From: Trichomonas tenax
Lineage: Eukaryota > Parabasalia > Trichomonadida > Trichomonadidae
Reading direction: 5' to 3'
DNA: 19,313 bases
Assembly (NCBI GenBank): GCA_023091735.1
Contig: JALKBU010000969.1
Location: 1-19,313 of the forward strand
The notes beneath the pieces were generated by a model that saw nothing but the letters and a program-made list of their open reading frames with translations, made no database searches and was not told where the DNA came from. Shown in pieces: positions 1-7,242 of this stretch. The first letter of the stretch is position 1. Every line of letters begins with the position of its first letter. Made by a program: the position numbers and the translations under genes.

Positions 1-500
1 TAGAAATTGTCACATTTTAAAAAATCTTTACAGTAAAAGACATTGTTTTCAAAACAGAAGTATCAAATTAGATTATAATTTACTCAGCTTTGCCACAGCG
101 CTGATGAATATTCATTTAAAATAATCATTCAAAACTTGCTGTTAACTGATTATTGAGATGTGATTGTTAGAGGTGATTGAAGCATCGTGAATCATTTGCA
201 TGGAACTTTTGAGATAATTGGCAAACAAAAATGAGCCTAATTAGTTAAATCTAACAAAAAATAACATTTTTAGTAAAAGTATGTTTTATAGCAATTAAAC
301 AGATAAACAATGAAGCATGCATCATAAAAGAAGGTTTTCAAATGTTTATTGAAAATATATGTAGAAATGAAAAAAAATATCGAGATATTTTCTTGAAAAA
401 TAAACGGATTGTTTTTAAATCTTTCATGGTTGAAACCCTTAGGTATACCATGAACATCGGCAGTAGAAAAGGTCCGAAAGATTAAAAATTGAAAAAGATA
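1..500. other. Gene-free AT-rich stretch
   Basis: All six frames are broken by frequent stops and I recognise no protein motif, RNA gene or repeat. One initiator-like TCATTTGC lies just before an ATG near 200, but that frame closes after five codons. I see nothing else to annotate. Confidence 0.6.
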
Positions 501-504
501 ATCG

Positions 505-930
505 AGATTTAATGAGTTAGTTTTTGGCGTTTTGACGGAATTGAGCGAAGATTTAAAGCTAGTTAGTGTTTGTATGGGTTAAACCCTATGACTATGATCG
601 AATTTTGGCACAAATGCGCGATGTTGTCGAGATCTGAGATGCAATTATTGAGAAGTTTACTAAAAAAACGAACTTTTTTTTGACAATATAGGTTCAGATG
701 AATCCTTACACCTACATGTGTAGGTTCTTAACGGCAAGATTTTGCATTGTCGTATGAGCTCACCAAATTATCGAAAAAATCTATTTTCGAAGTTGAGTTT
801 AGAGGCGCAGCTTTAGGATAGAATGGAAGTATATATGGTGCAGTTGTAGTCCTTAAAGGCTCAAGAAACAAATGGAGGTGGTTTTTCCGTGGCACATCGC
901 GAAAGCTAATATCAAAAAAAAAATTTTGAT
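505..930 (+). pseudogene. Heavily decayed coding remnant, possibly a TerD-like beta-sandwich protein
   Basis: Plus-strand frames here read like protein interrupted by stops. One frame from 511 gives NELVFGVLTELSEDLKLVSV, then several stops, then DNIGSDESLHLHV (about 681-720). After a frame change near 730 it continues with KSIFEVEFRGAALG, a TAG, then GSIYGAVVVLKGSRNKWRWF (about 825-885). The order 'acidic segment, DDE-like turn, beta strands, hydrophobic strand, W-x-W/F strand' loosely resembles a TerD domain; this is a weak inference from pattern only. At least six stops and one frameshift exclude function. An open minus-strand frame over the same bases has no ATG and is taken as antisense shadow. 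Confidence 0.25.
710..725. repeat. Short perfect palindrome
   Basis: ACCTACA-TG-TGTAGGT forms a 7-bp perfect stem with a 2-nt centre. It lies inside the decayed coding remnant; no function is suggested. Confidence 0.5.
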
Positions 931-1100
931 GTAAACTTATCAAATTACGCAGGGGGAACGATAAATTGGTAAAAGTATGGCAAATCTGGGTAATATCAAA
1001 TTATATTTATGGAATTTTGTAGGATAAATAAGAGTGTAATATGCTGGCATCAACTAGATATCATTATGTTGTGTTCTAAGTAAAGAGTCGAAATCACTTG

Positions 1101-1198
1101 AAATGTGATAAGAAGCATTAGGTTTATGGCTCACAATATGTTGCTAGTCATATAGCAGGATATAGTGAGCCAGAAATCAGGTGTTTCCTATCACATTT
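1101..1198. repeat. 98-nt imperfect hairpin (MITE-like or structured RNA)
   Basis: Three nested pairs of complementary arms share one centre. The outer arms are 1101-1114 with 1185-1198 (13 of 14 pair), the middle arms 1128-1139 with 1160-1171 (11 of 12 pair), and the inner arms 1142-1146 with 1153-1157 (5 of 5) around the 6-nt loop GTCATA. The internal loops between outer and middle arms are nearly symmetric (13 and 13 nt). Such nesting is unlikely by chance. It could be a small inverted-repeat transposon relic or a folded non-coding RNA; nothing around it (no box A/B, no obvious promoter) decides which. Confidence 0.6.
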
Positions 1199-1215
1199 GT
1201 CGAAATAACGCGTTT

Positions 1216-1328
1216 TGAAATAAATTTCGACCTGGAGGAGCCACAAATCTTCCTGATTGGCACACGCACTTGCACTGTGCTAGTTCAGTAAGACAATTAA
1301 CGGCTTTTGTAGATCGAAATTTATTTCA
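1216..1328. repeat. Inverted repeat pair, 15 bp exact
   Basis: TGAAATAAATTTCGA at 1216-1230 is the exact reverse complement of TCGAAATTTATTTCA at 1314-1328, with 83 bp between them. It begins 17 bp after the 98-nt hairpin. A further small perfect stem-loop (TCCTAGC/GCTAGGA) lies at 1374-1397. Together these make 1100-1400 unusually rich in dyad symmetry. The pair could be the ends of a short inverted-repeat element; no clear target duplication flanks it. Confidence 0.55.
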
Positions 1329-1373
1329 TACGATTTTGTTAGGCTAAAATGACTGTCTTTCAAGTTGTATGCT

Positions 1374-1397
1374 TCCTAGCTTGCTTCTGTGCTAGGA
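1374..1397. repeat. Small stem-loop
   Basis: A 7-bp perfect stem (TCCTAGC at 1374-1380, GCTAGGA at 1391-1397) encloses a 10-nt loop. It is the third inverted structure in 300 bp. Function unknown. Confidence 0.45.
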
Positions 1398-1399
1398 TA

Positions 1400-2370
1400 T
1401 GTGTAGTGATAGATAGCTTTTATATCTGATTTTGATATAGCGTAAATCTGTAATCTATTTAGCTCACTAGAGCGGGAATATGATGGTGAATTGGGTCAAC
1501 AATTGAAGTCATCAATGGTTGTTTCAAAGATCGCAATCTCAGAATAGTTGAAGCCATATACCAGAAATAAGCATGCAGTGTTCTGGCAAAAGAGTCTGAT
1601 GTGCTCATAGGCCCTTAGCATCAAGCCAAACTAGAAATATCCATTCCAAGATTTGCAATAAAAATGTGAAGTATGATTTTTCATTTGATATTGGCTTAAA
1701 AGTATCATAAAAGGGTAAACAATAGTATGCTTTGGGAATGGGTAAAATTGTGTGTGTCTGGACAAACAGTTATACACCCACAAAAAAGTTATGTTGCATG
1801 ATATGCATGCTTATATAAAATAAAACATATTGGCCGCTTTAAATTTGCATAATGAAGATTTTTCTGAAAGATAAGACTTTTTCAACAGACACAACAAATC
1901 AGACAATATTGCAACTTTTTTTACATAAGGTTTCCACTTCCAGAACATGCTTATGCGTAAGTGCCGCATACTTACTTATATATCAGCATGAATTGTTAGA
2001 AAAAGATTTTTTCTTTATTTTTCACATTTCAAACTGTTTTTGAGGTTTAATTGATTTTTAAATCGCTACATTATCCTCATTTTAGATATACATTATTATG
2101 ACCAACATTGATTTTTTGTAAATTTCAAAATTTTACTCTAACTATTTTTTGGTGAAATTTGAATTATAAGAAATAAATGTAATTATAAATTTTGCAACGT
2201 TGAAAAAACTTTTTTGTCACTACTGATTGATATTATTTAAGAAATTTGAAAATATTGATTTTGCAAAAATTAAATTAAGTGCAATAAAGATATTAATAAT
2301 GACAATTTAGAAATAAAATAAAATGAAATGAAAGCAAGACTGAATCAATTACTTAAAATGACATTTTGAG
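1400..2370. other. Gene-free AT-rich stretch
   Basis: No frame here has sustained protein-like composition. The one longer frame (1852-2043, +) starts at an ATG but is dominated by low-complexity Phe/Leu/Thr and matches nothing I know. I see no RNA gene. Confidence 0.5.
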
Positions 2371-2377
2371 TGGGGTT

Positions 2378-2600
2378 AACGACTTCAAATGACTTAAAGA
2401 TTGCGTGAACAACTTCAGATGACTTCATGACTGATTGAACTACTTCAGATGACTTCATGACTGTGTCAACTATTTCAGATGACATTGTGACTGCGTCACC
2501 TACTTCAAATGACACTGCGGCGGCGTCCATTACTTCAGATTAGATTGAAATTGAGTCAACTACTTCAGATGACATTGTGACTGCGCTAACTACTTCAGAT
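2378..2600. repeat. 30-bp tandem repeat, seven full units plus a partial
   Basis: Units start at 2378, 2408, 2438, 2468, 2498, 2528 and 2558, with a partial eighth at 2588; a degenerate unit with one extra base precedes them. The core is ACTACTTCAGATGAC. The period is a multiple of three, and in the frame starting at 2439 the units read as a Ser/Thr/Asp decapeptide like TTSDDIVTAS, so the array looks like former coding sequence. Stops fall in that frame in units 1, 2 and 6. Units are contiguous with no spacers. Confidence 0.85.
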
Positions 2601-2900
2601 TTCGGATTTCATAATATCGGTCAGAGGACACCGTGGAGGATAACAACCGCAAACGATCAGATGGGAAAACCTGTTTACATTAATTTAACGATTTCATGCA
2701 GTAATCATGAATGCACAAAATGTGAAATAAGATTAGCGAAATATATGTTACAGATTCTGCATTTGATGTTTTTGGTGCAGTATGTGATTTAAGTAAATGC
2801 CCAGGGAATCTCTATCCTATTATTAATTCATGCTACATTGGCACATCCACGCACCATTTACATATTTTAGGAGCTATGATTGTATTATTTAATTAATAAA
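2378..2900 (+). pseudogene. Decayed gene with Ser/Thr/Asp decapeptide repeats and a Cys-rich tail
   Basis: The 30-bp repeat array runs in frame into SDFGFHNIGQRTPWRITTAN and then a Cys-containing stretch (SCSNHECTKCEI, about 2695-2735). A second frame then carries on with protein-like sequence, FDVFGAVCDLSKCPGN and GTSTHHLHILGAM (about 2762-2880). There is no ATG in frame, there are stops within the repeats and a frameshift near 2740-2760, so this is a relic. Repetitive Thr/Ser stretches next to a Cys-rich domain suggest a secreted or surface protein, but I do not recognise the family. Confidence 0.45.
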
Positions 2901-3170
2901 TTTGAATCATTTAACTATTTCTTGAAAGAGAATTCCTTATGTAGATCAATTACATGAATTATAATTCAAGATTATCGTTTACAAATTTATCCTTATATCT
3001 TCACAGAAGATTGCTGAAGGTAATATACTATCCTTTAAATCAAATGATAATGCCTTTGGTTGTGATAATATATTATCTTTAGTCATCACAAAAATAATCC
3101 ATGCACAATATGGCTTATTTAAATTAAAAACGAAATAAAGATTATTTTGATTCCATTGGCACAGCAAATC
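2900..3170. other. Intergenic, with a short coding-like stretch
   Basis: A plus-strand frame from about 2962 to 3138 is open (QKIAEGNILSFKSNDNAFGC and following) and has balanced composition, but it lacks an ATG and matches nothing I know. It may be a further piece of the decayed gene upstream or chance. Confidence 0.2.
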
Positions 3171-3174
3171 ATTC

Positions 3175-3640
3175 TTTCAAAAATGATAAAATTTAATATG
3201 GAACATCTAACATATAAGGATATTTTATTTGGTTAACATGTAGCTAACATACATGTAGATATATCACTGAGATATAGAAGGAAATTGAGTTAGGAAAGGT
3301 GTTCAATTCAACAAAAAAATTCTGATATCAAAAATGAAAAATTACACTTTGAAATAGTAAGCACAGAAAGATGCATGAAGTTGCCAACATGTAGTTTACA
3401 TCCATATGTATCTATTTATGAGAGAAATAGAAAAATTCTGACAAAAAACGTTCAACAACATAAAAAATGATTTCATTATTTCATAAATATCAAATTGCAA
3501 TGTGGAATATTTGACATATCGAGATATTTTATATAAAAACATAATATATGCATCCATGTGAATATATCTATGAGAGAAAGAAAGAAAAATATAATAAACA
3601 AGATATTCAAATCCAAAAAAAAAAAATTATAAAGATAAAA
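3175..3640. repeat. Three degenerate ~150-bp direct repeats upstream of the CEP104-like gene
   Basis: Related blocks recur at about 3175, 3325 and 3479. Landmarks are TGGAACATCTAACATAT (3199) against TGGAATATTTGACATAT (3503), 304 bp or two periods apart; AACATGTAGCTAACAT (3235) against AACATGTAGTTTACAT (3386), 151 bp apart; and CTATTTATGAGAGAAA against ATATCTATGAGAGAAA. The third unit runs through the in-frame but unlikely first 33 codons of the downstream reading frame. Confidence 0.6.
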
Positions 3641-3647
3641 TCAAAAA
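3641..3647 (+). promoter_or_regulatory. Initiator-like element, CEP104-like gene
   Basis: TCAAAAATG: the TCA (A at 3643) lies 4 nt before the ATG at 3647. In T. vaginalis an initiator with consensus TCA(+1)-pyrimidine-W lies just upstream of most starts; this copy has A in place of the pyrimidine. It supports ATG 3647 over the upstream ATG at 3548. Confidence 0.5.
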
Positions 3648-5392
3648 TGATAAACGGCAATGCGGGAGATTTACCATATCAAGTTGTTTATTCAACAAGT
3701 TCCGCAGCGAGGTATCCTGCGAAGAACATCTGCACGAATTCTGCATACGAAGACGGTTGGATGTCGTCTCCGAACCCATTTTACCCACAAGAATTAATTC
3801 TCGACTTTAGAAGGTCAATCTGCGCGGCAGAGATCAAAATTGTGTCCCATCAATACGCGATACCTAAAGAAATCATATTTGAAATAGCAGAAGACGCTTT
3901 ACCTTGGAATCGCTCACTTTTTACTGCAATATCATCAACAAAGTTCACAGATAACAAAGAAAGACAATTTAAAGCACGAGAAATGCGCTCAGCGACGCTT
4001 CCTGGGATACATTTTCGTTTTCTCAAATTAAAAATTACAGGAGCATTTCAGAACCAGCAAAACACGAAATCTCAGGTTGGAATCGTATCCTTCACAGTTA
4101 ATGGAACAATAGACAATGAATTTGATGATGAAGAAATATTACGACTTACAGACTTAAAGAGACAAGCTGTCGATGCAGAGGACTATTTAATGGCGGCTAA
4201 ACTCAATTCCCAGCTTGAAGCCTACAAACAGAACAAAGCAGCGATCGATGAACTTAACAAGCAAAAAGACGAAGCTGTTAAACAGCAAAATTACACACTC
4301 GCGGAACGCCTCAAAAACGAGATTGCTCGATTATCCAATCAACCATATAACGAAGAACCTCTTCCTCCACCGCAGAACTTGCCAAATTATCAGCCAGAGC
4401 CTCGCTATGAGCAAGAATCCGTTCGACAATCGAGGAGATCTTCAGCGAGAGATTCATATGTCAGTGAACGTTCTCCGCAGCTTCAGAGCTTCGACCAAGA
4501 GCCTTCTCAGGAACCATCTATGATGACGGACAACAGGCCAATACACGGAATGGAAGGAGATCAGTACAGTCTCGCTGTTTCATCACCGCAGAGAAACAGA
4601 AGACAAACAAAGCGCCAACATCGCCAACCGGAGATGTTCGAGCAAACAGAAGAGCGTGAAGAGGTAGAAGAGCTTACTGAGCAAGCTCGAATGGAGAGCG
4701 AAGATCTTATTGTTGCAATAGGAGAGAATCCATTGCGCTATTTCTATAGTAGAAGCGTCGCAAACAGAGTAAGAGGCTTCGAAATGGTCCGCGACGGAAT
4801 ATTTAATGCAAGGAAAGGCCAATCAATGTTATTCGTTAGATTCATGGAGATAATTCAGCTCGAAATGAATCCTCAATGTTTCATGGCAGCGTTGAATGTC
4901 ATCAAAGATTTGACAAACAATCTTGAATTGAAGGGATCAGTCAAACACGTTATTGAGCGATTTATTCCTAGAATTGTTGACAGACTCAACGCAATGACGA
5001 ACAATAACAAGCGCGTCAATAACGAGTGCCAGAAGTTCCTCTCCTGGGCTTCAAACGATAGAATTATTGGTCCTTCTGCAATTGTTGAAGCAACAGCAAA
5101 AATGCCGAAGCAGGGACAGAACGCTCCCTCTGTTTCGATGCGATTAATCGTTTTGGATGATCTTCTCACAAAATATGGTGAGACTGATTTAGATTTCTTC
5201 TCTATTGCAGGCTTCGCAGCGAACTGCCTCGAAAACTCACAATCTGACGTGAGAAACAGGGCTATAAAAATCTTCGATACGTTAATGTCTATTGGAAGAA
5301 GAGATGTGATTGAACAACTCTTCAAGAGAGATGGAAAGTCAAACATTCCAAAACCAATTCTTGAGATGCTCAATGCAAGAAGAAATAGATGA
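3647..5392 (+). CDS. CEP104/FAP256-like flagellar-tip protein
   Basis: 581 residues. Residues ~8-155 match the N-terminal jelly-roll of CEP104 (a W-x-S-P...FPQE-like strand pattern, here GWMSSPNPFYPQELIL, then HQYAIPKEIIFEI). Next comes a coiled-coil/UVR-like pair (ADLKRQAVDAEDYLMAAKLN-type, then DEAVKQQNYTLAERLKNEI, ~165-235), a Gln/Glu/Ser/Arg-rich linker (~240-345), and a helical TOG domain (~360-575). In other eukaryotes CEP104 sits at the plus ends of ciliary microtubules and binds tubulin through TOG, so a role in flagellar or axostylar microtubule tips is inferred. The zinc-finger region that follows TOG in the animal protein is absent. I chose ATG 3647 because the preceding 33 codons are Lys/Ile-rich, fall in a repeat, and an initiator-like TCA abuts 3647; the frame itself is open from 3548. 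Confidence 0.85.
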   Translation: MINGNAGDLPYQVVYSTSSAARYPAKNICTNSAYEDGWMSSPNPFYPQELILDFRRSICAAEIKIVSHQYAIPKEIIFEIAEDALPWNRSLFTAISSTKFTDNKERQFKAREMRSATLPGIHFRFLKLKITGAFQNQQNTKSQVGIVSFTVNGTIDNEFDDEEILRLTDLKRQAVDAEDYLMAAKLNSQLEAYKQNKAAIDELNKQKDEAVKQQNYTLAERLKNEIARLSNQPYNEEPLPPPQNLPNYQPEPRYEQESVRQSRRSSARDSYVSERSPQLQSFDQEPSQEPSMMTDNRPIHGMEGDQYSLAVSSPQRNRRQTKRQHRQPEMFEQTEEREEVEELTEQARMESEDLIVAIGENPLRYFYSRSVANRVRGFEMVRDGIFNARKGQSMLFVRFMEIIQLEMNPQCFMAALNVIKDLTNNLELKGSVKHVIERFIPRIVDRLNAMTNNNKRVNNECQKFLSWASNDRIIGPSAIVEATAKMPKQGQNAPSVSMRLIVLDDLLTKYGETDLDFFSIAGFAANCLENSQSDVRNRAIKIFDTLMSIGRRDVIEQLFKRDGKSNIPKPILEMLNARRNR

Positions 5393-5603
5393 TTAAATGT
5401 TGTTATTAAAAAACTTATGTATGATTTTATAACACATAACATTTTTTCTTAATAATACAATACAAAAGTTTAAACTTTTTTTCTTCTCAACGCAAGATTA
5501 ACATATTGATTTTTATTGCACTGACAATGCTTTTTATATTTACACATTTTAGTGACTTTTTGGCAATAAAATGTGTTATAGCTGTTGTTGCATAAAACAT
5601 ATA
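5393..5603. other. Short convergent intergenic region
   Basis: AT-rich DNA between the 3' ends of the CEP104-like gene and the small minus-strand gene. TTAAA follows the CEP104 stop codon directly (TGATTAAATG), compatible with the UAAA-type polyadenylation signal known for trichomonads. Nothing else seen. Confidence 0.4.
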
Positions 5604-5747
5604 TTATACCTGAGTGTTCTTAAATCGTGTTTTGTGGATTTCCATTAGAAGGCTGATCACCAAGATAATAATAAATATAACTAACACGAAAAATAGAGGT
5701 TGCAAACTATTTGATGTATTTCTTTCAATTTTGGATTTATCGGGCAT
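5604..5747 (-). CDS. Small single-pass (tail-anchored type) membrane protein, 47 aa
   Basis: A complete frame from ATG (5745-5747) to TAA (5604-5606). A polar N-terminus (MPDKSKIERNTSNS, residues 1-14) is followed by one strongly hydrophobic helix (about residues 18-35, LFFVLVIFIIILVISLL) and a basic tail (EIHKTRFKNTQV). There is no signal peptide. This layout fits small ER or mitochondrion-related membrane proteins, inserted with the short tail in the lumen. The start is supported by TCATTTATTATG, the best initiator match in the window, with A(+1) 7 nt before the ATG. It resembles small translocon-associated or Ost4-like proteins only in architecture; I cannot name a family. The gene could be chance, but frame, initiator and membrane helix agree. 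Confidence 0.6.
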   Translation of the reverse strand: MPDKSKIERNTSNSLQPLFFVLVIFIIILVISLLMEIHKTRFKNTQV

Positions 5748-5756
5748 AATAAATGA
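5748..5756 (-). promoter_or_regulatory. Initiator element, small membrane protein gene
   Basis: On the minus strand TCATTTATT directly precedes the ATG. It matches the trichomonad initiator TCA(+1)YWWW at every position, with A(+1) at 5754. Confidence 0.6.
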
Positions 5757-6690
5757 TTAAAACTCATATATACTATCTAGTTCAGCAATATTCTCTAACA
5801 TTCAAAGATATAACATCATAGCATCTGTATTGTTCTAACAATAAATATGATAATAATATGTGGTTGAGCAGTTATGAGCAAAGAAATGATGGGTAGAATC
5901 ACAAAAATCAAATGAATTTATTTAAGAGAAATATGTTTAATATATATTATGAACACTAAATTAGTAAAAATAATGTCAATATAAAATTTTAAAAATTGAC
6001 AGAAATAAAAAACGGGAAAAAATCGATGTATATGCTCAGTGAAACCATGACATGCAATTCATATGTTGTTTCAAGACTTAGCAATTGATCTATTGTTAAT
6101 GTTGGGTTCCTCTCAAATATTACAGGTATTTGATCACCAGCTTTGGCTTGAACATTCTGGGATTTTCGCACCACTATCATCGCTCTCTATCGTACTTTCG
6201 AAATATCTTGAATTTTACGAAAAATAATTTTTTTATTGTATCAATAAATTGAGTTAAAAAATAAAAAGCACTCTAATTCTTACTCGAACCTACGGACTTT
6301 AATGATTATCGTTTGAAATTATGCAAATGAACTATATTGACATATAAATGTAACTCTTATTTTTAAATATCTATGTTTTCCACGAGTTTGGAATCTCTTA
6401 TTGCAAAGTTAATGGTTCGATGACGCTCTGTCCCCATTATTCTACTATATAAGATATATCTATATTTTAAATTTCAAGTCCAGCTGATAAGCAAAGGGAG
6501 TGAGACCACCTTTAAATATTGAATATAAAGATAAGCTGATGAACATGCTTTTCTATTAAAAGCGATGCGCAGTAATAGATCTGTTACAAACGTTACTTCA
6601 TTTGTCAATATAATTTTTGAAATAAAAAATAATAGAGATTTAATAGTGATTTTTAATGAAATTTGTAACAGTGTTTAGATCAAATGTTAA
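5757..6690. other. Intergenic region
   Basis: Apart from a 63-codon minus-strand frame (separate entry) I see no gene. A short minus-strand frame at 6369-6443 (MGTERHRTINFAIRDSK...) has protein-like composition but only 24 codons and no initiator. Confidence 0.4.
5989..6180 (-). CDS. Hypothetical 63-aa protein or gene fragment
   Basis: An ATG-to-stop frame whose first 45 residues look like folded protein (KAGDQIPVIFERNPTLTIDQ, then LLSLETTYELHVM) and whose last 15 are aromatic and hydrophobic (IYIDFFPFFISVNF). No family is recognised. There is no initiator-like TCA next to the ATG and a stop lies three codons upstream in frame. It may be the broken end of a larger gene: normal composition for two thirds, then readthrough into AT-rich DNA. 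Confidence 0.3.
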   Translation of the reverse strand: MIVVRKSQNVQAKAGDQIPVIFERNPTLTIDQLLSLETTYELHVMVSLSIYIDFFPFFISVNF

Positions 6691-7077
6691 TTATATCTTC
6701 ATTTGGACCTGGTTGCCTTCTGGATCAAGAATGAAGGCCATATAGCTTCCATCACCGCATGTTCTTGGTCCAGAGACGAGCTGAACGCCATCGCTCTTCA
6801 TTCTCTCGGCCATGTTGTCGACAGCTTCCTTGCTTCCAAGGGACATTGAGATGTGGACGAAACCAGTCCTTGTCATGAACTTCTCGGTGTCCTTTGTGTC
6901 TGGCCTTGTCATTATCTCCAACTTTGCACCGTCAGAGAAGACCATGAATGTGCTCCTGAACTCAGTCTTTGGATTGTGGTACATAGGCTGTGGCTTTGCA
7001 TCAAAGTACTTCATGTAGAAGGCCTTCATCTTCTCCATGTCGTTGACGTACATTCCGACGTGATCGATCTTGAACAT
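6691..7077 (-). CDS. VOC-superfamily (glyoxalase I / bleomycin-resistance fold) protein
   Basis: 128 residues, the usual size of a single-chain two-module VOC protein. It starts DHVGMYVNDMEKMKAFY (beta strand then helix), with YFDAKP, TFMVFSDGAKLEIM, GFVHISMSLGSKEAVDNMAE and DPEGNQVQM as further landmarks. Likely metal ligands by position are His6, Glu54 and His75; the fourth, usually Glu in 'DPxGNxIE', is Gln125. In this family the fold serves glyoxalase, epimerase, dioxygenase or binding roles, so the substrate cannot be named. Two βαβββ modules are visible (1-56 and 72-128). The gene is clearly richer in G/C, especially at third positions, than its neighbours, fitting strong expression in trichomonads or transfer from bacteria. 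No close initiator is seen; TCAAAAAA lies about 45-60 nt upstream. Confidence 0.85.
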   Translation of the reverse strand: MFKIDHVGMYVNDMEKMKAFYMKYFDAKPQPMYHNPKTEFRSTFMVFSDGAKLEIMTRPDTKDTEKFMTRTGFVHISMSLGSKEAVDNMAERMKSDGVQLVSGPRTCGDGSYMAFILDPEGNQVQMKI

Positions 7078-7242
7078 TCCCGCGAAATAAAAGAAATCAA
7101 GATACTTAGCCGGTCAGCTCTCAATTTTTTTGATGGGTATTTTCAACACTTTTCGTTGAAGTCTTGGCTGACAACATTTAAATTGGCAACCATCGCTAAT
7201 ACTGACGTGCGTCCCTCGGGCCGTCCCTCCTTCTGTTTTGCG
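7078..7242. other. Upstream region of the VOC gene
   Basis: The 5' flank of the minus-strand VOC gene. It includes a locally GC-rich patch at 7203-7231 (GTGCGTCCCTCGGGCCGTCC) that stands out in this AT-rich window. No core promoter is certain. Confidence 0.35.

Noticed and set aside
728..943. 71-codon minus-strand frame
   Set aside because: Starts at TTG, has no ATG over its whole open length, and lies opposite more protein-like plus-strand text.
2378..2600. 30-bp repeat array as a CRISPR
   Set aside because: Units are directly contiguous with no unique spacers, the period fits codons, and the context is eukaryotic.
3410..3470. TCATTTTTTATG on the minus strand opening a 20-codon frame
   Set aside because: Initiator-like words are frequent by chance in AT-rich DNA; the frame is short, hydrophobic and within a direct repeat.
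4873..5442. 189-codon minus-strand frame
   Set aside because: Antisense to the conserved TOG domain of the CEP104-like gene; composition is that of a shadow frame.
5678..5695. ACTAACAC resembling the trichomonad intron branch/3' splice motif
   Set aside because: It is not followed by ACAG, no matching 5' splice site was seen, and it lies antisense to the small gene.
6408..6425. GGTTCGATGAC as a tRNA T-arm
   Set aside because: No matching acceptor, D or anticodon arms on either strand.
6369..6443. 24-codon minus-strand frame (MGTERHRTINFAIRDSK)
   Set aside because: Protein-like but too short, with no initiator, upstream stop close by, and no known family.
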